13,442 bases of DNA from Bacteroidota bacterium (GTDB lineage Bacteria; Bacteroidota; Bacteroidia; Chitinophagales; Chitinophagaceae). Made by a program: the position numbers and the translations under genes. This document shows, piece after piece, positions 8,901-13,442 of the stretch; the stretch's first letter is position 1, and the number at the start of each line of letters is the position of its first letter. The stretch is from assembly GCA_021780705.1 (NCBI GenBank), contig JAJXYG010000314.1, positions 1-13,442 of the forward strand, given 5' to 3'. Below the pieces are notes generated by a model. It was not told where the DNA came from. It did not search any database and saw only the letters and a program-made list of their open reading frames with translations.

Positions 8901-9185
8901 GGAGGCATAATAGTTGGGAATCCCCGGCAGGACATCATCCGGCTTGTTGAGATACGGGATGGTCTTGCGAACGGGCATTTCACAACTGGCTGCAATGGCC
9001 GCTGCGGCAGTGCTAAACCCCACATATTTCAGAAAATCCCTTCTGGGGGTTTTGGAATTGAAAATACTCTCATTGGAAAGGTCTTCAAAAGGCAGTTCCT
9101 TTTTGAATTCATTCTTGGGGGCACTTCTCTGTTCCTCACTCTGATTCAGCTCGCCAAAATTTTGCCAGTACTTGTTATCGCTCAT
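5970..9185 (-). CDS. actB: Alternative complex III subunit ActB (Tat-exported iron-sulfur / molybdopterin-fold protein)
   Basis: This 1071-aa periplasmic subunit fuses a molybdopterin-oxidoreductase-like domain (about 75-760) to a four-cluster ferredoxin domain (about 805-1045). It begins with a 45-residue soluble extension, then a Tat signal with the twin Arg48-Arg49 in TPRRDFLK, a hydrophobic stretch, and AASC. Cys68 is therefore a possible lipidation site. The extension plus Tat signal matches the family described as a MoCo/4Fe-4S protein with predicted Tat signal. The molybdopterin-like part lacks the N-terminal CxxCxxxC cluster motif, and ActB homologues are known to carry no molybdenum cofactor. 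Cluster cysteines are 821, 824, 827, 831; 876, 879, 884, 888; 908, 914, 918; and 975, 978, 1005, 1009. That is 15 in total, with Thr911 where a sixteenth Cys would sit, which fits three [4Fe-4S] and one [3Fe-4S] cluster. Its role is electron transfer from ActC to the heme subunits. Confidence 0.95.
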   Translation of the reverse strand: MSDNKYWQNFGELNQSEEQRSAPKNEFKKELPFEDLSNESIFNSKTPRRDFLKYVGFSTAAAAIAASCEMPVRKTIPYLNKPDDVLPGIPNYYASTYLNDGDAVPVVVKQREGRPIKIEGNELSSLTTGGTSARCQSSVLDLYDTTRLRHPLANGKEQTFDAIDKMVADAMTAASGKPVVLLTSSITSITTKAIIAELLAKYPGSRHVQYDAVSYSGLIEANKASYGKKAIPAYHFEKAKVIVGLGADFLASWLSPVVFANQYAATRRINEDHPAMSRHLQFESHLTITGANADERYLHKPSETGAVALALLGALGGGTTANLSGDLAAAVKTAATELSANKGAALVVCGSNDPNIQIIVNAINQAIGANGTTIDWNSTVNYRQGIDADMTTLTSDLNAGKIGALLVYGANPAYSYYDAEKFIAGVKKCPYTISYSEKMDETTELCKYVIPSHHWLESWGDSEQQTGYVSVLQPLIHPLFKTRQFESSLLKLLGSTDDYETYFSNYWIGKLGSRENYERFLQDGILENGDLKTQSNFVNPFNLTEATAADQSSSDNGDSLGIKVPALGAVTAFGSATFSGNVSDAAAKIANIKGADTEMVLYENVSVGTGSRANNAWLQELSDPVSKATWDNYAMISPQMGKAMFGVDIYNPHDMDKYEVHPDKPVIKITSNGKSLDIPILIMPGIHPSVIAIAVGYGRQSLDKSKTAEYIGVAAMGSGVNIYPFATFNGSNVIYSAPVSIAKTDTTYPIAQTQVHQITEGRPVVRETTLADFIARPDEMREDVDKELSVFGPDYTRDATLYPYFDKPGIKWGMSIDLNTCIGCSACTIACVSENNVATVGKYDVSRFQDMQWIRIDRYFTGDPQNPDIVFQPMLCQQCDNAPCENVCPVDATNHSSEGLNQMIYNRCIGTKYCANNCPYKVRRFNWADYMGADSFPDNQKGIISAATMNLNDDLPRMVLNPDVTVRSRGVMEKCSFCVQRLQEGKLNAKKEDRPLRDMEVKTACMQACPTHAIVFGNVNDPNSKIAQMRKREQKERKFYVLEELHTLPNVNYLEKIRNTNRKVGTPQEKV

Positions 9186-9272
9186 TTATATCAATTTGAA
9201 AAATTCTATAATTCAAAAAACAATCAAGTTCTAAAATATATCAGTGAATGGGTTGCATCAATTGCTTCTCTC
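9186..9272 (-). other. actA-actB intergenic gap (87 nt)
   Basis: This AT-rich spacer lies between the actA TAG and the actB ATG. I see no strong hairpin and no exact TAnnTTTG on the minus strand; the nearest is TATATTTT. It most likely lies within the operon transcript as an untranslated spacer. Confidence 0.4.
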
Positions 9273-10523
9273 CTAGTAGTGACATTTCATACATTCGGTT
9301 CCACCAATCTTTTCCACCGTCACACTGTCATACTTGCCATTGGCGATGTCCTGGTGGAATTTGGTATAGATACTGTAGAATTGATTGCCATGGCCATGGT
9401 TGTCATTGAACTGGACATTGGTGGTCCGGTGACAGTTGATACACCAACCCATGCTCAGGTCTGCAAACTGATGGACTTCATTCATGTTCTGAATTTCACC
9501 GTGGCAGGTTTGGCAGGCCACCCTTCCGACCTTCACGTGTTGGGAGTGGTTGAAATACACAAATTTGGGAAGGTTGTGGATTCTGATCCAGGCAATCGGT
9601 TTGCCCGGTTTGTCGTAGGTACGGGTGTCGGGATTCCAGCCCGCATACTGGTATAATTTTTGAATTTCTGCATTGGCATCCACCGTGGTGCCGTCGTCCC
9701 GCTTGATGGGGGCGCCGGTGTATTTGCTGATGGCCTTGTGGCAGTTCATACACACATTGACCGGAGGGATCAGGGCATGCCTGCTGTCCTGGGCGCCGCC
9801 ATGGCAATACAGGCAGCTGATCTGGTTGACCCCGGCATGGACCTTGTGGGAATAGAATATAGGTTGAACCGGCTGGTATCCCTGGTGGCGTCCCAGCCCC
9901 ATGGCTCCCTGTACCAGGAAATACCCGCCCATCAGGAACAGCACGATGATGACCAGTAAAATGTAGGCTTTATTGCGGTAGAAAGGTACGGGTGTCGGTG
10001 TCCGAAGCCCGTTTTTCTCATCGGTCAACTTCTTGAGGTTGCTGTTGATCTGCAGCAGCACAAATCCGATCACGGCCAAAATCAGGGTGAGCAGGCCGTA
10101 TAGGATAGAATTATCTGAGGATGGCTGGCCGGCTACCGCCCCACCCGGAGTAGCCGCCGTGGGAGCCTTGTAATCGTCCGCATATTTCAGAATCGCATCA
10201 ATTTCACTTTTTTTCAGGTCAGGAAACTCCGTCATCACCACATTGCCGTGAGCCGCTTTGAGCTTCATGGCATAGGGGTCGGTATTCACCATGGTAGTCG
10301 TATTGGCGACCCATTTATACACCCAGTCCTTTGACGGTTCCCGTTCCCTGGAACCTTTCAGCGCGGGGCCTACATAATCCTCGAGCGGCTTGTGACAAGT
10401 CGCACAATTGGCTTTAAATAAAGCCTCTCCGTCCTGGGCAAACACGGTTTGCCGGGAGGATATCATTGTAAGGAATAAAACTAAGGTGAATGTTTTAGTG
10501 AAAAGCCTGGTAAGTTGGTTCAT
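9273..10523 (-). CDS. actA: Alternative complex III subunit ActA (monoheme plus pentaheme cytochrome c)
   Basis: ActA is the multiheme cytochrome c subunit of alternative complex III and heads the cluster. I chose the ATG at 10523 (416 aa). It gives a normal signal peptide with likely cleavage after VFA (residue 29), and the longer frame to 10592 begins at TTG and would overlap the promoter candidate. Six heme motifs are present. CATCH at 40-44 sits in a class I cytochrome domain with Met97 as probable ligand. Five more follow in a C-terminal cytochrome c3-like domain: CLYCH 237-241, CMNCH 258-262, CQTCH 337-341, CINCH 361-365 and CMKCH 411-415. Two hydrophobic segments (about 139-160 and 186-207) separate the two parts. 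A single Tyr follows the last heme motif before the stop. Extra His residues in the C-terminal part would supply the bis-His ligands. Confidence 0.94.
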   Translation of the reverse strand: MNQLTRLFTKTFTLVLFLTMISSRQTVFAQDGEALFKANCATCHKPLEDYVGPALKGSREREPSKDWVYKWVANTTTMVNTDPYAMKLKAAHGNVVMTEFPDLKKSEIDAILKYADDYKAPTAATPGGAVAGQPSSDNSILYGLLTLILAVIGFVLLQINSNLKKLTDEKNGLRTPTPVPFYRNKAYILLVIIVLFLMGGYFLVQGAMGLGRHQGYQPVQPIFYSHKVHAGVNQISCLYCHGGAQDSRHALIPPVNVCMNCHKAISKYTGAPIKRDDGTTVDANAEIQKLYQYAGWNPDTRTYDKPGKPIAWIRIHNLPKFVYFNHSQHVKVGRVACQTCHGEIQNMNEVHQFADLSMGWCINCHRTTNVQFNDNHGHGNQFYSIYTKFHQDIANGKYDSVTVEKIGGTECMKCHY

Positions 10524-10567
10524 ACACGTAGTACCTGTCTTGATAATGGAAAAAACTTTATTGGCTG

Positions 10568-10575
10568 CAAAAATA
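10568..10575 (-). promoter_or_regulatory. Candidate -7 promoter element (TATTTTTG) for the act-cox operon
   Basis: On the minus strand TATTTTTG matches the Bacteroidota -7 consensus TAnnTTTG exactly. It lies 44 bases before the actA ATG at 10523, which would give a leader of roughly 35-40 bases. The closest TTG upstream leaves a spacing of only 14 bases, shorter than usual, so the -33 element is poor. The location between the operator-like repeat and the gene makes it the best promoter candidate, but it is sequence matching only. Confidence 0.4.
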
Positions 10576-10582
10576 AGGGAGG

Positions 10583-10603
10583 ATGTTGACAATGTGTTAA
10601 CAT
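10583..10603. promoter_or_regulatory. Near-perfect inverted repeat, candidate operator for actA
   Basis: The sequence ATGTTGAC-AATGT-GTTAACAT has 8-base arms matching at 7 of 8 positions around a 5-base spacer. It ends 7 bases upstream of the TATTTTTG element and so covers the -33 region. A run of A residues on the minus strand abuts its far side. Size, symmetry and position fit a dimeric regulator site, loosely like Crp/Fnr-family boxes (TTGAC...GTTAA), though the spacer does not match a consensus I can name. The regulator is unknown. Confidence 0.4.
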
Positions 10604-10653
10604 TTTTTATTTTTTTTTCCCTTCAACCGGTCTGTATTTAAGCGGTTTATAGG

Positions 10654-10661
10654 CAAACATA
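10654..10661 (-). promoter_or_regulatory. Second candidate -7 element (TATGTTTG) upstream of actA
   Basis: This is another exact TAnnTTTG match on the minus strand, about 130 bases before the actA start. I find no TTG at 17-21 bases upstream of it. If used, the transcript would include the inverted repeat at 10583-10603 in its leader. Confidence 0.25.
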
Positions 10662-10781
10662 GGAAACCCAGGCCATTCAGCTCCCAGCGGGGGTTCTACA
10701 TAATTTTTTTATTAATATTTCCACTGAAAAAAAGCATCTTTGGCGCCTGAAGGATTGTGAGGGGTTTGAAAGCCGGACCTT

Positions 10782-10813
10782 CGCGAAAAGCAGGGAGTCT
10801 TTCCCTGACCGCG
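10782..10813 (+). other. Hairpin in the purN leader
   Basis: A 6-bp perfect stem, CAGGGA (10791-10796) with TCCCTG (10802-10807), closes a 5-base loop. A further CGCG pairing (10782-10785 with 10810-10813) flanks it across a small internal loop. It ends 43 bases before the purN ATG and has no T-tract after it, so it is not a classic terminator. It does not resemble a purine riboswitch that I recognise. Confidence 0.3.
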
Positions 10814-10856
10814 GGGACCGCCCACCCTGTCAACTCTCCTGACCAAATCAAGGCCC

Positions 10857-11447
10857 ATGCACCATATTGCCATTTTTGCTTCCGGTGCCGGAAGCAATGC
10901 CCAAAAGATAATAGAGTATTTCAGGGGGTCTTCCCGGATATCGGTAGCCCTCGTGGTATGCAACAAGCCCGGCGCAGGGGTGCTGGCCATTGCCCGGGAG
11001 GCGGGGGTGGAGACCCTGCTGGTTGAAAGGGAGCCGTTTCGGGCTACCGGCTATCTTAACGAACTGAAAGACAGGGGGATCGATTTTATTGTACTGGCCG
11101 GTTTTCTGTGGAAGATCCCCGATGTCCTGATCGGGGCTTACCCCCACCGGATCGTCAACATCCATCCCGCCCTGCTGCCGGCCTACGGGGGCAAGGGGAT
11201 GTATGGCCAGGCGGTCCATGAAGCAGTGCTCAAAGCCGGTGACAGGGAGAGTGGCATCACCATCCACCTGGTGGACCAGTGGTATGACCACGGCCATATC
11301 CTTTTCCAGGAGACCTGCCCGGTGTCCGAAAATGAAAGCCCGGACAGCCTTGCGGACAAAATCCACCGGCTGGAGCATGCCCATTATCCCCGGGAAATTG
11401 AAAAATGGATCCTGGGAAGTGTGCCGCAAAAGGAGACTTTCGACTAA
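10857..11447 (+). CDS. purN: Phosphoribosylglycinamide formyltransferase
   Basis: PurN transfers a formyl group from 10-formyl-tetrahydrofolate to GAR, the third step of cytosolic de novo purine synthesis. The product is 196 aa, the usual length. The N-terminal FASGAGSNAQ loop (7-16) is the phosphate-binding segment. The catalytic triad is visible as Asn101 and His103 in VNIHPALLPAYGGKGMYG (100-117) and Asp144 in the YDHGHI segment. The SGITIHLVD strand (132-140) is also diagnostic. The start is the ATG at 10857, and an open, GC-rich leader with a hairpin precedes it. The gene diverges from actA and stands alone among purine genes here; the next gene on the same strand begins 104 bases later and has an unrelated product. 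Nothing is missing from the enzyme. Confidence 0.96.
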   Translation: MHHIAIFASGAGSNAQKIIEYFRGSSRISVALVVCNKPGAGVLAIAREAGVETLLVEREPFRATGYLNELKDRGIDFIVLAGFLWKIPDVLIGAYPHRIVNIHPALLPAYGGKGMYGQAVHEAVLKAGDRESGITIHLVDQWYDHGHILFQETCPVSENESPDSLADKIHRLEHAHYPREIEKWILGSVPQKETFD

Positions 11448-11551
11448 TTTTAGAATTCCCCGTTAAAAATGATTAAGGGAGGGGGTGCCTATGGGTAAAT
11501 CTGTTAATATTACATTCGGACGAATATCATTTTCATTATAGCGATCCACAT
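11448..11551. other. purN to secreted-protein gene spacer (104 nt)
   Basis: This is an AT-rich spacer. A short palindrome ATTCG-GA-CGAAT lies at 11514-11525. There is no T-tailed hairpin after purN and no exact TAnnTTTG match upstream of 11552, so it is unclear whether the next gene has its own promoter. Confidence 0.35.
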
Positions 11552-12340
11552 TTGAATAGACCTTTACCAAACCATTACCGGTTGCTTTTTGCGGCGATCC
11601 TCTGCGCGGCAGCTTCCCTTTCCCGGGCCCAGATCCTGGTATCGGGGACGGTATATGATTCCTCCAGGCTCTATGTGGTTCCCGGGGTGGATGTATTCAG
11701 CACGTCGGGGCAGAGCACGACCACGGATTCCCTGGGGGCTTATCACATCAGGGTCAACCCGGGGGATTCCCTCAGATTTTTCTATGACGGCAAATCCACC
11801 CTCGAATTTCCGGTCAGAGACATCGATGACTACCACCAGTTCGACCTTTCCCTGCGGGTCAGGGTCCGCCAGAGATACAAGTTGCTGAAGGGGGTGACGG
11901 TCTTTTCCGACAATTATCAGCGGGATTCCCTGGAAAACCGGATTGAATACCAGAAATACTTTGATTATGACAAACCGGGGATTCATTCTACCTACCAGCC
12001 GGGAGGTCCTGCCGGTCTGGATATCGACGCCATGGTGGAAATGTTCAATTTTCGCAAGAAACGCGAGGAAATGGCCTTCCGCAAGCGCCTCGTCGATGAG
12101 GAGCATGACAATTATGTCAACTACCGCTTCAATGCGAGACTCCTCCACCGGATCACCGGCCTTAGCGGGGATACCCTGGAACGGTACCGCAAATTATACA
12201 CTCCTTCCTATTATTTTGTAGCCGGCAGCAGCCTGGCGGAATTCTACCAGTACATCCTTTCCACCTCCTATGCCTTCAAAAAGGCGGAGGGGATCATCCC
12301 CAGGGATTCTGTGATTCAAAAATACCAGCTGCCTAATTAG
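11552..12340 (+). CDS. Secreted protein with carboxypeptidase-regulatory-like N-terminal domain, function unknown
   Basis: The product is 262 aa and begins at a TTG; no in-frame ATG lies close enough upstream, and this start gives a clean signal peptide (about 1-26, cleavage after SRA). Residues about 28-105 resemble the carboxypeptidase-regulatory-like beta-sandwich common in Bacteroidota: a GTVYD opening, VPGVDV, a [11 protein letters not shown] turn, and strands up to FDLSLRV. The rest is a charged, probably helical region. It includes [17 protein letters not shown] (121-137), a basic-acidic stretch [16 protein letters not shown] (165-180), and an aromatic C-terminal part around 217-242. 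I recognise this layout from uncharacterised Bacteroidota proteins but know no assigned role. It is probably periplasmic or at the outer membrane. There is no TonB plug or barrel, no catalytic motif and no lipobox. Its 3' end overlaps the convergent peptidase gene by 8 bases. Confidence 0.8.
   Translation: MNRPLPNHYRLLFAAILCAAASLSRAQILVSGTVYDSSRLYVVPGVDVFSTSGQSTTTDSLGAYHIRVNPGDSLRFFYDGKSTLEFPVRDIDDYHQFDLSLRVRVRQRYKLLKGVTVFSDNYQRDSLENRIEYQKYFDYDKPGIHSTYQPGGPAGLDIDAMVEMFNFRKKREEMAFRKRLVDEEHDNYVNYRFNARLLHRITGLSGDTLERYRKLYTPSYYFVAGSSLAEFYQYILSTSYAFKKAEGIIPRDSVIQKYQLPN
12333..12340. other. Palindrome CTAATTAG carrying both convergent stop codons
   Basis: The 8-base sequence is its own reverse complement. 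The plus-strand gene ends AAT-TAG at 12340 and the minus-strand peptidase ends AAT-TAG at 12333, so each stop lies inside the other gene's last codons. No terminator stem can fit between the two genes. Confidence 0.9.
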
Positions 12341-13442
12341 CCTGCCTGCGGGGCCAGTAATTGTTTTCCCGGTTGCCGTCCGGCAGTTTGAAATCCGGAT
12401 CAATAACCACGGAATCCACCGCCTGGGTGGTAGGCAACTTCAGGGTATAGGTCCCGGTCTGCAACCAGGTTTCTACCGGCAGGCGGATGTCGGTCTTGCT
12501 GCCATCCTTCAGGGTGACTTCCACGGTGACGGGCATGACCGTCTTCTGGAGGTTCTCCAGCGTAATGGCCGCTCCCTTTGAAGGGTCCCCGCCCTGATAG
12601 GCAACCCCCTGCACAGCGAGGTCCAGTTGCCAGTTGTGGGTAAACCATTCCCGCCAGAACCAGGTGAGGTCTTCTCCCGCTTCATCGTCCATGGTCCGGA
12701 AAAAATCATCGGGAGCCGGGTGTTTGAAGGCCCACCTCTGGATGTACTTGCCAAAGGCGTAATCAAAACGCCTGGGTCCGAGAATATCCTCCCGGAGCAT
12801 CACCAGCCCGAAGGCCGGCTTGAAGTATTCCATGGGATGGCGGTACTTTTCTACGAAGCGGTCGGCGCGTGCCATCATGGTGGGTGCGTTCGGGTCTTTC
12901 AGCCAAGGGATTATCTCCCGGGCCGGATTGCCCTTTCCCGGGGCATATTCACCGTCCCGTTTGGGTCCATACTCCCCGTGGTTGAAATTGTCAGCGGCAT
13001 AAACGTCAATAAAGGTATTGAAGCCTTCATCCATAAAGGCGTAGCGTCTCTCATCACTTCCCACAATCATCGGAAACCAGTTGTGCCCGATTTCATGGGC
13101 AGTAACCCAGTATAAATCCCTGCCCTTGTCCAGGTACCCGTCAAATACAATCCCTGGGTATTCCATGCCGCCGGCCATCCCGGCTTCATTGACCGCAACC
13201 GGGTAAGGATATACGTACCATTTGGCGGAAAAATATTCTATGGACTTTTTCAGGTATTCGGTAGCCCGTCCCCAGCGGTTATTACCCAGGCTTTCTACCG
13301 GATATACGGACATGGCCAGCGATTTCTTTCCCCCCGGGAGATTCACCCGGGCTGCGTCCCAGACATAGGCCCTGGAGGCACCAAAGGCCACATCCCTGGT
13401 CTGATGCATCACAAAGTTCCAGATCTCCCACCTACGAAGTCC
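12333..13442 (-). CDS. M1-family zinc aminopeptidase, C-terminal part (5' end beyond right edge)
   Basis: This is a gluzincin metallopeptidase that removes N-terminal residues from peptides. The frame is open from base 13442 (370 codons to the TAG at 12335-12333). GTG and ATG codons near 13412 are internal, because the upstream residues ([19 protein letters not shown]) continue the family's domain. In numbering from the window edge, the zinc site is HEIGH with His116, Glu117, His120 and, 18 residues later, Glu139 in FMDEGFNTF. The substrate-binding motif is GGMEYPG (91-97), the form seen in many bacterial M1 enzymes in place of GAMEN. The EYFKPA segment and the following Arg/Trp-rich helices fit the part of the domain that carries the catalytic Tyr. 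The C-terminus (about 270-370) is beta-rich and ends in a short basic tail. The N-terminal domain and any signal peptide lie outside the window. Confidence 0.93.
   Translation of the reverse strand, partial: GLRRWEIWNFVMHQTRDVAFGASRAYVWDAARVNLPGGKKSLAMSVYPVESLGNNRWGRATEYLKKSIEYFSAKWYVYPYPVAVNEAGMAGGMEYPGIVFDGYLDKGRDLYWVTAHEIGHNWFPMIVGSDERRYAFMDEGFNTFIDVYAADNFNHGEYGPKRDGEYAPGKGNPAREIIPWLKDPNAPTMMARADRFVEKYRHPMEYFKPAFGLVMLREDILGPRRFDYAFGKYIQRWAFKHPAPDDFFRTMDDEAGEDLTWFWREWFTHNWQLDLAVQGVAYQGGDPSKGAAITLENLQKTVMPVTVEVTLKDGSKTDIRLPVETWLQTGTYTLKLPTTQAVDSVVIDPDFKLPDGNRENNYWPRRQAN

Larger units (their letters stand above)
10524..10856. other. Divergent intergenic region between actA and purN (333 nt)
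   Basis: No gene is supported here. Read from actA outward it holds a -7-like element, an inverted repeat, an A-tract on the minus strand (10603-10618), a second -7-like element at 10654-10661, and an AT-rich patch at about 10700-10722. On the purN side there is a GC-rich leader with a hairpin at 10782-10813. A small frame at 10712-10990 overlaps purN on the other strand and has no protein character, so I treat it as noise. Confidence 0.7.

Noticed and set aside
5970..9185. ActB as an active molybdoenzyme (formate dehydrogenase or polysulfide/DMSO reductase type)
   Set aside because: The molybdopterin-fold domain lacks the N-terminal iron-sulfur motif, both domains are fused in one chain, and the act neighbours identify it as ActB, whose homologues carry no Mo cofactor.
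7755..9656. A 633-codon open frame on the plus strand
   Set aside because: It lies antisense to actB and actA, which have clear family motifs. Its translation is Gly/Val/Ile-rich without a recognisable domain, and it spans the actA-actB gap. It is a codon-bias shadow.
10524..10592. Longer ActA start (TTG at 10592)
   Set aside because: It would put coding sequence over the promoter and part of the inverted repeat, and it places 23 extra residues before an ordinary signal peptide.
10603..10618. T-rich run as a transcription terminator
   Set aside because: On the plus strand no actual gene ends before it, since it lies between divergent genes. It fits better as an upstream A-tract for the actA promoter.
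10848..11429. A 193-codon minus-strand frame opposite purN
   Set aside because: purN has a full catalytic triad and normal length. The antisense frame has no recognisable features.
11514..11525. Palindrome ATTCG-GA-CGAAT upstream of the secreted-protein gene
   Set aside because: It has only 5-bp arms with a 2-base centre and no promoter match beside it. This is too short to call a site.
13410..13412. Start of the M1 peptidase at the GTG/ATG near 13412
   Set aside because: The frame stays open to the window edge and the residues upstream look like a continuation of the same domain. A full M1 enzyme also needs an N-terminal domain before the zinc site.
1..13442. Defence system, phage, IS element, CRISPR array or tRNA
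   Set aside because: I looked for regular repeats, transposase or integrase motifs and cloverleaf-like segments and saw none. The gene content is respiratory and housekeeping.

Overview
The window looks like chromosomal DNA of a Bacteroidota bacterium, probably an aerobic member of Chitinophagia or a related class. This rests on gene content: an Act-type alternative complex III with an extended Tat-signal ActB, a coxB-coxA order directly downstream, a carboxypeptidase-regulatory-like secreted protein, weak or absent Shine-Dalgarno sites, and TAnnTTTG-type promoter matches. The genus-level placement is inference.

Positions 1 to about 10523 (minus strand, read right to left) hold one respiratory cluster: actA, actB, actC, actD, actE, actF, coxB and the first 220 codons of coxA, which runs off the left edge. 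All eight genes point the same way with gaps of 26 to 135 bases, so they probably form one operon. ActA to ActF make a membrane quinol:cytochrome c oxidoreductase that does the job of a bc1 complex. Electrons from menaquinol are expected to pass through ActC/ActF and the ActB iron-sulfur clusters to the c-type hemes of ActA and ActE, and then to the CuA centre of CoxB and the heme-copper core in CoxA.

Positions 10524 to 10856 are a 333-base divergent intergenic region. On the actA side it holds two exact TAnnTTTG matches, an A-tract and a near-perfect inverted repeat. On the purN side it holds a possible leader hairpin.

Positions 10857 to 12340 (plus strand) hold purN (purine biosynthesis) and a secreted protein of unknown function with an N-terminal carboxypeptidase-regulatory-like domain. 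From 12333 to the right edge (minus strand) lies a 5'-truncated M1-family zinc aminopeptidase. It converges on the secreted-protein gene so tightly that both stop codons share one 8-base palindrome.

I found no tRNA, rRNA, CRISPR array, insertion sequence, phage gene or defence system. Nearly everything belongs to known families. The most useful second looks are the putative actA operator and promoter, the domain and ligand details of ActA, ActB and CoxB, and the unassigned secreted protein.
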